Under the pieces are notes generated by a model that worked only from the letters and a program-made list of their open reading frames with translations, was not told where the DNA came from and did not search any database. Made by a program: the position numbers and the translations under genes. Positions 38,601-49,508 of a stretch of 64,000 nt of DNA are shown one piece after another. Each line of letters begins with the position of its first letter. Positions within the stretch are counted from its first letter, which is position 1. The DNA comes from Pipra filicauda (taxonomy: Eukaryota; Chordata; Aves; Passeriformes; Pipridae): assembly GCF_003945595.2 (NCBI RefSeq), contig NW_024104898.1:1302001-1366000 (forward strand), written 5' to 3'.

Positions 38601-41000
38601 GGTAAGTCACTGTCATGAGAGGGCCCTTCAGTTTCTGTTTCACGGCAGCATTCATATTGGATTTAGCACCCATTGGGGCGAAGGCTTTACAGTGAGTGTT
38701 GGTGGGGCTCAGGCGAGGCTGTTGAGAGGAGAAACTGCAGTGCTGGGGTAGCTCCTTCTGCAGGGAGCTCACCTGAAGGAGCAGTGGTATCTGTGATGTA
38801 GGTTCCAGCTGGGAACTGAATTTTTCTAGAAGAATACAGTGTGTAAGGTCACAGAGCCATGCAGAGTGAAAGCTGGAGGCACCTGTGCAGGGCTCAATGT
38901 GCAAGAGCTGGGATTGTGGCGTGGAGCTGGTGGTGAGCAGAGAAATGAGTGGGATGCCACAACCAAATACTTGAGGTCAGAAAATCCCAGTTTCAACTGC
39001 CTGCTCCCAAGAGTGATGCGGCTGGCACAAAGTGAGTGGCAAATCCACCACTGCCAGGCCCTGTGCTCCCTGCCCCACATGGAAATACTGTACCAGGGAA
39101 AGAGGCAAGAGTTCATTGTTTGCTGCACTGTTTTGTGGCTAGTTAGAAATGGCCAGTAGGGGTCACTGATATATATTTATTTTATTCTATTTTTATACAT
39201 ATTCATTTATAAATACACAAAACATGCAGAGGCAGCAATTGTAGTGAGCAAGTGTTGATGTGCAGTGTGTTCTTCAAGTATGCAGGTTGGGGGAAAGTGC
39301 CTCTACGTATGTCAGAAATACCAGTGTGAGCTGTGCATCGTGCCCTGCTCAAACCCTGTGATGGCATGAAAACACCCAGCCATGCCAAGTGCCAGGGTAC
39401 TGCAATGGTGGATTTCTGTTGTTGTTCTCCAGTTCTGCCTTCGTCTTCCATTCTGTATTGCCAGAGAGGCTTTGAGAGAGATTCAAGAGGTTCAGAGATT
39501 CAAGCCTCGGGGGCAGGATATTGTGTCTGCTTGTTTTTCTGTGCAGTGCCCAGCACAATTACATCCCAACCATGATGGGTGCCTTTAGGCAGTCCCACAA
39601 GGCAAACAGCACTTTGGGTTGGGATGGGTCAGCACAGTTCTGTTCTTCAGCCACTGATGCTGGGGATCCTGACAGCAAAGAGTTTGCTTGTGAAAAGAGT
39701 CCAGGATTTTTTTGAGTATGGTATCTCAATTCAGCTTAAAATTAAGCCCCAACCCTCACTCTTATGTAGTGGTATGGACTGAATTATACACGTGTGTATG
39801 TTGTTAGCAACTGTTTTATTGGTGGGGTGTATTTTTTCTGGTAGATGCATGCTCCAGGCATACTGGCAGGATGTATTTGGCTCTCCAATTCGGCATCCAC
39901 AGACTTGTTTGACTGTCCCAGGCTGGCTGTGTTTCACTGATCTTATTGTTCCTGAAATGCTGTTAGTTTTGGGTGCTGAGTTCCTCTTGTGCTGGCATAT
40001 CCCAGAGTGAAAATTCTGCTCAAAATAAGTCTCAAGTTTTTTGGTTTTGGTGGGCTCAGCCTCTGAGGGTTTGCCAGCTGAGGTCTACGGGGGAATCCTC
40101 TGTGCAGCTGGAGTTAGAGAAGCAGTGGAGGAGGCAAGTGTTTCCTAAGTATATCCCTTCAGCACTGCAGCATCCAAGCTGGAGAAAATGGGACTTGATG
40201 CAACTGTCTGGCAGGTGACAGCCTCCAAGGCAGCCACCAAGGGGTGGTCCAGCACCCACCATCTTCCCTGCTTGACCTGGTTTGGTGGGAAACTTGAGAG
40301 GACCAAGCCTGCACTGCCTTCTTCTGGTGGGGAGACATTAATTCTGGCATCTGCTTTTTCACTAGCCAAGACTGTAGGCACTTAAGAGGGATTTGTCCCT
40401 CCACAGGGTGGCACCTGCCCCTCCAGGGGTTCCTTTTATTCAGTTACAAGGGTCTATATAAAGTGCTGCTGGCTGGAAAGTATTTTGAAGAGATTCCTCT
40501 CTGCTCTCCACTAAGGGTTATAAATTCAGCTGTTATTTGAGAGAATCTCAAATGTACTTCCAGGACTGTTTGCTGAGGGCTTTACATCCGCCAGAGGCCC
40601 CTTAAAATAAAAGGATTATTGGGAGTCAAGTGTTAGATTACCTGGTGCTTGTTAATTGAACTTCAGAGGCTTTAGCGAGCAACTGGCTCTAGCAGGGAGC
40701 TGCACTTTGGTATTAATGGTGTTATATAAATGAATATAATGTAACCTAACGTCATGCTTCCTCATCATGCCACATCTCTGGGCTCAGGGCAGTGGTGAGT
40801 CCAGCTCACAAGCATACCGGATATAGGGAAAGGCAGGGTAGATGTATGTGGAGAGGGAGAAGGATTGGGAATCAAGGCCTTTGGGATCTGAGGAAAGAGT
40901 GTTTTTCAGTGCTCAGAGCAGGTGACTGGTGCTCAGCCAGCTCAAGTCCAGTTCCTGTCTCCCTTTGGCAGTCTGACCTTGGGATCTGATTTTGAGAAGA
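32700..41000. other. Gene-poor interval between DLK2 and the next CpG island
   Basis: About 8 kb with no exon I can recognise. It includes a G-run near 37136-37144, an AT-rich tract near 39165-39215, a GT/AC inverted repeat at 35577-35617, and a TATA-rich patch near 40440-40760. Most open frames are under 110 codons and match nothing known. One minus-strand frame ending at a donor-like site near 35046 has a hydrophobic start but no support. Confidence 0.55.
35577..35617. repeat. GT/AC inverted repeat
   Basis: Perfect 13-base arms (35577-35589 and 35605-35617) of alternating purine-pyrimidine GTGCGTGTGCA type enclose a 15-base loop. Such sequence can form Z-DNA or a small cruciform. No gene is attached to it. 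Confidence 0.7.
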
Positions 41001-41023
41001 GCTGAGTTTAATGGAAGCAGTGA

Positions 41024-41407
41024 ATGACAAGACCATCTGAAAATCCAACTCTTCTTCCTGCAGGGCTTATTTCACCTAGGCTTGCAAAAAGCTTGAAGAT
41101 CCTACTCCGACAAGTCACCAAAAGAAAGCAAAGTACTCTCATGGTTGCTGCCATCGGTGCGCACCCACGGAAACCTGAACAGGCCACAACTGTGAAGGCT
41201 CCAAGGCAGCAAGGGCCGGTGGAAATGAGAAACCTCATCAGCTATGAAAATTTCATCAGCTGGTGCTGTGGAAGCAAGAATCTGGAAGTGCAGAGCAGAT
41301 GGGCAGCCTGGATTCTTGGAGCCATTGTCCTTCTGCTTGTTATCCGACTCCAGCACAGGGAGGATTTGGAGAATTTATGGGGGCACAAGGACCGAAGGCT
41401 TTCTTGA
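41024..41407 (+). CDS. Candidate orphan ORF: small single-pass membrane protein
   Basis: An ATG-to-TGA frame of 127 codons that I do not recognise. The first 70 residues are Lys/Arg-rich (RQVTKRKQ), then SYENFISWCCGSKN, a hydrophobic stretch WAAWILGAIVLLLVIRL at about residues 93-109, and a charged tail (QHREDLENLWGHKDRRLS). A strong acceptor-like site (cttcctgcag, ending 41063) lies inside the N-terminal part, so a real product might begin in an upstream exon. An AATAAA hexamer follows at 41816-41821. The alternative is a chance frame; no homology is known to me. Confidence 0.25.
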   Translation: MTRPSENPTLLPAGLISPRLAKSLKILLRQVTKRKQSTLMVAAIGAHPRKPEQATTVKAPRQQGPVEMRNLISYENFISWCCGSKNLEVQSRWAAWILGAIVLLLVIRLQHREDLENLWGHKDRRLS

Positions 41408-42130
41408 AATATCCCTGGCTGACGTGTGGTGTGGTGCAGACGGCACTTGCTGGGTGCACAGCAGACGTTTCTGCACAATATTCCCAAGGTCATGGAATTG
41501 GGGTCCTGCTGAGCACCTGTCTTTTATTGTGTAAGAGAGGGGACCATTTGGGCAGAGTTTGCAATGCTGTGAGGGTGGTACTACCTGAATGCAAATCTGA
41601 AGGCTTTGCAAATGTAGCAGTACATTGAAGAACGTCATACAAATACTATCGGGACTTTTTTTGACTGGACAAATTCCCTCTGGACTAGGCTCCATTATTT
41701 ACTGTGTGTATAATCTATTCATGAGATGTTTGTGAAAGAAAGGATAGAAGCAGAGGTAAGTCTATGCACCAGGCATGAGAAGCAATGGAAGAAGTACCCA
41801 GCTGAGCTCAGAATGGAATAAATGGACTGGTTTGATTTCAAAATTAAAATGCATTGACTTTTCAAAGTTCCAAGATTAGAAAAATATAGTGGAAGATTTT
41901 GTAAATAAATATTAAAGCACATTCCCAAATTTGTCAGGGTTTGACTAGCTTTTGACAGGTACACACTGTCCTCAGCTCCTCTCCTTTAAGAAGAACATAG
42001 TTGTCCTTGGGGGCTTTTGGGTAGATTTTTCCATTTACTACTCTCCTCCTCTCTCCCTCTCCTTCCCTGGCCCTACGGTTGGGGTTGTACTTCCCTAGTG
42101 ACAGGCTGGGATACGCCCCAGGCCGTCAGC

Positions 42131-42360
42131 GTGTTTCTCAGAACCTGGGCACATAGGAAGGGGCAGGAGCTGATCATGGACACTGGAACTCGGGGCACGT
42201 AGGAACGGGCAGGAGCTGATCCTGGGCCCTCGCCCTGACACTGGAAGGTTCTGTCCCTCCGCCCCCTCAAGGTGTTTCTCCTAACCCGGGGTAGGTGGGA
42301 AGGGGCAGGAGCTGGTCCTGGACCCTGCAGTTTGGGCACGTGGGCAACGCCAGGAGCCCA
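42131..42360. repeat. Degenerate minisatellite next to a CpG island
   Basis: A core close to GGAAGGGGCAGGAGCTGATC recurs near 42156, 42202 and 42298. Partial units are also present: GGGCACGTGGGCAACG with CAGGAGC near 42334-42356, and GTGTTTCTC at 42131 and again at 42272. Unit spacing is about 46 bp and then about 97 bp, so units have been gained, lost or fused. The array ends where the CpG island begins. Confidence 0.7.
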
Positions 42361-43060
42361 ACCCGGCACTGCCGCGCGACTCCCGCCCCCCCGCCCCTCG
42401 CGCTGCCAGGACTGCCCGACTCGCGCCCCGCCCGGCCCCGGCCCCGCCCCCCGCGCGTGCCGCCCGATGACGCAGGCGCGCAGCGGCGTGGGGATTCCGC
42501 CGGATTACCCGGCGTGCCCCGCAGCAAAATGGCGGCCTGAGGCGAGAGAGCGGGGCCGGGGCCGGGCGGGGGCAAAGTTTGGGGCGGGCCCGAGGCGGGG
42601 CCGATCCGGGGCCGAACAGGCCGCAAAGTCACTGGGACCCCCGGCAGAGCCGAGCCCAACCGGGTCAGAGCCGGGCTGGGGCTCCGGGGGCGGGGAGCGG
42701 CGAACGCGACCGGCTGGAGACCGAGCCCCGGGCGGGGATCCCTGCGCCCCCGGGCCGCTCCGGCCTTCCCGGGCGGGCTTCGGGCGGTGGGGTGGGGGGG
42801 CCTTCCTACCCACGTGTGTGGCGAGGAATTGTGCAGTGCCCCGAGGACAGCGGGTCCGGGCGGGTCGCACCGCGGGCAGGGAGGGCTCAGCCCGCTGGGG
42901 CGGGGGTCGGGTGCCGGAGGGCGCTGAGGCAACAGCCTGGGACCCGGGGAAGGGACGGTCCCCGTGGGGAAGGGTGATAGTCACTTCCTCAGCCATCAGG
43001 GTATTAGGGAGCTCTCCCTCACGGGGAGGGACCTGTGTCAGGGAGCAGCGCGGGCAGGGA
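42360..43060 (+). promoter_or_regulatory. CpG-island promoter of a downstream gene, possibly TJAP1
   Basis: A dense CpG island with GC boxes (near 42426-42450), an ATF/CRE-like TGACGCA (42468-42474), NRF1-like GC-rich sequence beside it, and a full YY1 motif CAAAATGGCGGC (42525-42536). The YY1 orientation fits initiation on the plus strand just upstream. No protein-coding exon of a known gene is in the window after it, so exon 1 is probably non-coding. Mammalian gene order (ABCC10, DLK2, TJAP1 on the ABCC10 strand) suggests TJAP1, by synteny only. Confidence 0.6.
42529..42540 (+). other. Minimal uORF overlapping the YY1 motif
   Basis: The ATG inside the YY1 motif reads ATG GCG GCC TGA, a three-codon frame. 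If transcription starts upstream of it, this is a minimal upstream ORF. Position relative to the transcription start is unknown. Confidence 0.4.
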
Positions 43061-46000
43061 AGCGGGACCTGGACCACGCAGGGTGTAGCCGTGTCTGGGT
43101 GATGGGGAATTAGGGGGCATGGGGGGTGAGAAGGCAGTATCCTTGCTGGGAGCGCTGCTGGGGTAGGAACTGCAAAGTGGAACAAGTCTGGGCCAGCATG
43201 TATGTTAAAAGAACCAGAATATAACTGGCAGAGGCAGGGCTGGAAGGGAAGAATCAGCACTCCTCTGGTGTCAGGCTCAGCAGGGGTTAATGGGAAATTC
43301 TCTACCAGCCTGAACGTTCTCTGTAGTGCAAGGGATGCTTCCTGCTGTAGGACTAGTAATCAACCTCTGGGAACGTGGAAAGACTTTAAAGGAATGCATA
43401 TGTACAGTAAATACTGAACTGCATCTAGCTCTAAGCTGGAGCACTCTACATGGAGCACAGTAAAACACTGAGTGCTAATACACAGATTTTTAGGTGGACA
43501 GGAGGTTGCACTGGTAGGTGTTGGGGTGTGCAAATGATGTGCGAGTCTGGCAAGGCTGAGAGTGACCTAGATCGGAGAGATGCCAGGTGGATGTTGTCCA
43601 CTGAAAAGAATCATCCATCACGTGTACATAGTTCTGTGCCAGTGAAAGCTTTTCAGAGGTATGCATCTCTGTTTTACAGATTCAGAGAAGGAACGGGGAT
43701 AAAGGGCCTACATAAGATGAAGCAATGAATCCTTGCTGAAGCATCAGACAGCAGGTAAGAAAGCCAGAAATGAGTTGATGCTGAGTCAGACTGCGTGCTT
43801 TTGGTCCCACTACTCGAATTTTTTGATAATATGTGAACTGCATACCTGAAACACTGTCCCTCTCTGGTGTTCTCTGCATCATAGTAGGCCTGTGTTGGCA
43901 GAATTGAGAGGCTGGGTTGTCAGTGAAATGGGAGTGACCCTGAGAAATTCAGTAAGAGTACCTGGGAAGAGAAGTTCAGTTAAAGTTGTAAGCCACTGCT
44001 CTTTACATGCCACCTGGAGAAGCAGCCTAAATCCTGCTCTGTTGGTGCCGAAGTAGCCATGCTCTCTATATAATCCAAAAGAGGTCTGCCCAGCCGTAAT
44101 CCAAATTAAATCCTTCCTGAGGAACCTGCTTTTGCAATAATTGCGATGTCAAAATTAGGTGGTTCCAGTCTGTTCTGTCAGGTTATTTCTTCCACCACAT
44201 TGTTTTTTCCACCCGTACTGTAGCTGTTTCCCTGATGGGTGATGCAGATATACCACTGGCCTTTCTGTCCTCTCCCAAACTCACTGCTGAGATCCAGTTT
44301 AGAGGTGCAGTTGTTTGATACCCAGCAGTTGGTCTTTGGATCATACCTTTCAGTTACTTGTCAAGTCACATTTAATACAATTCCTTTCTCTTTTCTTCAC
44401 CTTCTGGTGAATCACTGCAGAAAGCACATATATCTCAGCAGTGCGTGGCATACAGTATGATTTAGCTTCTGGGTGTTAAATCTGCATTTAAGCTACCAGG
44501 TCTTAGCTGTGGTATCAGGAGCTTTTGGGTTTTCATTCCTTCTGAGGCACCCAGTGCTCTTGAAATCATGGGAATGCATTTTAGCAGGGCCAGCAGAGTT
44601 CCAAAGTGCAACCCATGGCTATCTTCATCTTTAATATTAACAAGACATTGGGTCAGGAGGCAATGAGTTGCATGCCAAGACCTGTTGCCTCTTCGAACCA
44701 GCTTTCTGAACTAAAGATGACCTTGCGTGCTTTTCCAGTCTGTTTCAAGTTGTTTGTTGGCTCCTGCTAAGTCACTTGCTTTGCAGCCAACAAACCTGAA
44801 TTCTTATCTCCACCATCCACTCTAAATACAATCATGTGGTGTAGCATGTAGGGGAAATAGACTATAGCCTTGAAAGAGGTGTACTCCTCTGCAAGTCTGC
44901 CTGCTTTTTGTCCCAGAGCAGAACTAATCAAGTCAGATGTAATGAATGATTTTTGGTCAGCGTGCTAGCCTGAATGGTACCAGAGCTGGCTTGGAGAAAG
45001 GGTTTGTGGCACCTGGTGTGGCCTATAAAACATCTTTAAAGAAGTGAAGAAGGCTGTTTGAACAGTAGCAAAATAAACAAGTTTTAGTAAAATGCAACTG
45101 TATTTTTTCGTGGTTGTTTGAAGTGGATTTGATGCTTGTGAGTCCTGAAGGCTGATTATTTTTCTGAAGGTGAGCTGCCTAACCTGCTAAAACGTCTGCT
45201 ATGTTTTATGGAGGATTCACAGAAAACTAGACTCTCAGATTTCCATGTTTCACCATATCACAGTGTCATCCCAAGAAATAGTTCTGGAGGTTAGATCCTG
45301 GCGAAATAACCATGTCGTGTACTTGTTATCAATGGCCTTGCTTCTACAGCATGGAGTGACAACAATAATGTAGTGGTGGCTAATAACTCTTTGTCTTTCA
45401 TGTTACTAGGAGAAATACAACATGTAAGGGTCTCAAATGAGCTTGCATGTGATACAGATTGAGGGTAGGATTCCTACACTGAAAAATGAGAGTCTGGCTT
45501 GACACCTTTTTGACTCATCTCTGCTCTTTTAACTGGGCTTGTTGAGAACTGGAATTGTCATAACAGAGCAGATTTTCTCAATTGTTAGACTCGGTTAATG
45601 CTTTGAGAGTAAATTTAAGGTCCTGAAGCTGGATATATTCGTCTCCTTGCTTGAGGGCTTTGGTTGGGAAGATATCTCCTTTCTGTGTGACACCCTGAGC
45701 TTTGGAGAGAATGAATGCCCATTGGCATTTATGCTAGCTGTGTGTGTTTCAAATCACCAGTTACTGGGTAAATACGATCCTCTCTGAAATTCATTTTACG
45801 CAGGACTGCAGAGGAACTATGTGTGTAATCTATGCAAACAGGGCTAATGCCTTAGGGCGTGAAATCTTCCATCCTGTTTCCCTGCCAGTTCCCCTACCTG
45901 AGGGCTTTTCCTTAGATCTAGATTGGCTGGGTCTGTAACTGTAGTAGGAAGGGTGCTACTTTTTAAAATTGAAGTATCTTTACAGCTCGTTGGAGGGGAA

Positions 46001-49000
46001 GGATGACACTGTGGTCAGAAGAACACCTAATTTCTGCAACATATTTGCTGTGTGAGTGTGTTCAGATCATTACTGTTTCTCGCTCTGCTATCTTTGGTTG
46101 GAAAATATGATTAATGCCCGTCTTACTGGGGATTTGAGGATGAATCCGTTAGTGTATGGATGCTTGGATACTGTGGTGTTGAATGCTTTAGTAAAGCTTG
46201 GTGGATGTGAGATGAAAAAGATATTTCAGGCCATGACTTCAAAATGAAGCAGACCCCTGTGTGATCCACTGTCCCGTGTGGTGAAGTTGCTGTGGAGTGC
46301 AAGTCAGACCCTGCCTTGTTTAAGGCAGGTGGGCACTCTGAGACCTCACAGTTTTTCCTTTCCTATGAGCTTTTTGCTTGTTTTCTCTCACATAACACCT
46401 TGTCTCACTGAATCTTTTTGATTTAAATTAATATTTTCTCTTTTTTGCTCCTTTGTTCCAGACTTGGAAACTGTTCTCTTCATTGTCAGGAAGTTGATGT
46501 GTGGTTTTATGGCTCATATGCACAGACAGAGAGGGACAAATGCAGCATCTTGCGGGCTGTTTCATATCTGGAATTACATGAGCCATCCTCTTGGGAGTGT
46601 CCTCCTGGGAGCTGTGCTTAGGAAGGAAATGATGGGGAAGGCCATGTAGGAGTGTGAGAATAGCATTGCAATGGTAGGAATGTAGAATAAGCATCACTTG
46701 GGTGGGCTCAGTTTTCCTCTGCTTTTCAACACTGCGGGGTGCCAAGCCTGAGGAAGACTTCTGTGCAGAGGTGAAGGAGCTGGAATGTATTCTTCAGTTG
46801 AGGTGAATGCAATTCAGTGAAACTGATAGGCATCAAACTGAATAATGATTTTAAAGTATTTTCACATGATGTCTAATCTGTGGAAATTCACTACCACATA
46901 ATAGCACTCAGGCTAAGAGCTGAGCAGGATTCAGAAAAGATCAAGCATTTATGAGTGGAAATGTTCAGACTTGCTTTAGCTAAAGAACTTGTTTTAGAAG
47001 GTATATTTTTTCAGACATAGCCCAATCTCTTAACAGTTAAAGATTTGAAGAAAGGGCAATGTGTTCCATAATTTTCCACTAAGGCTTCTCGCTCCATCTG
47101 CTAAACCACCTTTATGTATTGGCCTGTGTCAGGGGCAAGGTGTTGAATCACACTTATTTGCTGTGTTGGGTTGCTCACTGACCTTGCCTTTGTGATAACT
47201 GCATTAGGGAAAAAAATCGAAAGCCACCAGCCAAACAACAAATCCACAAAGCGCTCCAGCTGCTCTGGTTAGACCTGGTACTGGAGGATTTTAAGCTGAT
47301 GAAGAGCAGAGTTCTGGGAAAGATAGTGCAGTCCATAGATGAGAGCTGTCTTACTGATGAATGTGAAGACATGTAGCTGTTGTCTCTTCGTGCTGAGTGC
47401 TCAGGCAAAGTGCTTTCTGCTTCTTGCCTTTGCTCATAAAAGGGAAAAGAATGTGTGGAGTTTGACCTCTCCACGTTGCAGTCTTGTAGTGGACTTTGGA
47501 AGGTGTCTGGAAGGCAGGGCTTTAAGACTGTTCAGGTGAGTTCTAGTTAGTTGTAGCATAAGTCTCAATGTACTCAAGTCTGTGAAGACACAGTCTGTGT
47601 CCTCTGCTCATGTCCAATCTGTAGATCAGGAAAATCGTCAGTGCTGCTTGATCAAGTAGGTGTACATTCAGTTTGATGCATAGGCCAATAAAGGTAATGG
47701 CACTGGCATGGAGATGTATATAAAAAGGTGTGGTTTTGTAACGTATGCCTAAATGCAAGGGGAACTCCTGAAGGAAAGAGTGTGTGTGGAGATTTTCAGA
47801 GCTAGGAGCAGGTCGTGCAAAGCTGAAGATCCCTGTATGGATACTGTCCCTATGGGCTTTTCTGGGAACAACATGTGCTTTAGGGTGAAACCTAAACCTT
47901 TTGTGGCAGGCCTAACAGCTATGAGTAAAGGGTTAGTGATGTTCACAAAAGTTTTGTGCTGCTGAGAAAGTGAAATGGGTCAGGATTGGAAAGTAAGGTT
48001 TCCTCCAGGGGTTAGACTGGTTTTTAGGCACAGAGGATCTGACCAGCTGCTGGTGACAAGAGAGTACTGGTTTAAATTTTTGATTTCTAAGAATCAGCAA
48101 ATTCAGAACTAGAAGTCCCACAGTGACTGCTCTGTGTTCAGTTGAGTTCTACATTTGTATTTTGTCTCTGTGCTAAAGCTGGCTTTGGCAATGTTGTAGG
48201 AGTCCTAACTGGATATTCTTACTCTTGTGTTTTAGGTCTCAGTTGTCCTCCTGTGTTAATGTAACACTCATGCACAAATGGATCTGAAATCAAAAGGGAC
48301 AGATGAGGTTGTTTCTCTGACTATTGAGGAATTACATGTAGGCTCATAAAAAGCCTTACACAAGTTTTACTTTATAGCATTTGTTTCAGAAGACTGTAAG
48401 TTATTTTCCCAAGATAATAATTAGATAATCATTGTGGCTGTAAGTTTTTTGACCATTGTTTTAGCATATGCTACTCAGGGTAACTGGCATTATGTCTTGC
48501 TGCAGAAGCTTTCTACAGTTTCCAAAGATGCTTTGCTGCTCTGTCTCCTAAATCAGATTTCTTCCTGCAGCTTTGCTGTTCATTAGTGAGGACTCTGCTG
48601 CTGCCCAACAGAAAGGTTAAAAATATTCTAGGAAGATGACTTGAAATTCAGTGTATCTCACATAACTGAAAAGTGATTGCAGATAATCCTAGTGTTTTTC
48701 TTGTGTATTTTTATGTTTTATTTTTTCCTTATTGAGAACTCTTCCCCCTTCTCTTTTATCTGTGGGAGATCCATACCCAGTGTATTGTGGGAACATTCCT
48801 TTCAAATGGGGGAAAAGAAAATAAAGGAAAATGACAGGATATTTGTTTAAAATTAGAATTGTTTTAAGTGACCTTTCTTGAGAATGGACTTCAAGTTTAC
48901 ATCCTGCCTTTAAGTGCTTTTATTTTTCTGAGCAGAAAGTGTCTCCTGCACTAAAGTGTGCAAAATATACTTACTTGCCTTCTATTATTTAATTTCTAAG

Positions 49001-49491
49001 CATTGCTTGCACTATGGTTATGTGAATACTGGGAAATGAAAACTTTGCTCAGAAGGGTTTTTGCTGGTAGCTGCATTTTGCTGGTGATACACTCTGATAG
49101 TAAATGTCTGCGTAGGCACTCAATCCAATTTCTTCTAGGACTAGCACGGAGTGTCATTTTTGGCAAATATCTCGTACCAGTTTGGATTGATTCCTGAAAG
49201 CAAATCACCCTCGCTGGGCTGCAGAATTTTGGTGGAGTCTACTTGATAAGTGTACCCATTTTTCCTTGATTAGATGATGCCTTTGCAAACAGGATCCAGG
49301 TGTATCTGAAATGGCTATAACGGAATTCAGTGTCATCGAGGCCCCAGCTGGATGGGGAGAGCTGTGTTACTGTGCAGCTCCGGAGATGATTTACTACCTG
49401 ACTGACAACTTGCAATATAAACATTAGTCCAAGCATGATCTTGTCCCAAAACCCCGCCCACGCAGGGAGCCAGGAGTCTTCCTGCCACGCG

Positions 49492-49508
49492 CCATAAATC
49501 GTTTATGG
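49492..49508. promoter_or_regulatory. Palindromic CDX/HOX-type site in a local CpG pocket
   Basis: CCATAAATCGTTTATGG has perfect 7-base arms around TCG. Each arm is the posterior-homeobox/CDX motif TTTATGG. Immediately upstream are a GC box (near 49453-49460) and CCACGCGCC, unusual in this otherwise CpG-poor intron-like DNA. Binding is inference from motif shape. Confidence 0.4.

Noticed and set aside
42272..43102. 276-codon open frame in the third CpG island and long antisense frames
   Set aside because: Same composition effect; Pro/Arg/Gly-rich peptides with no domain, overlapping on both strands.
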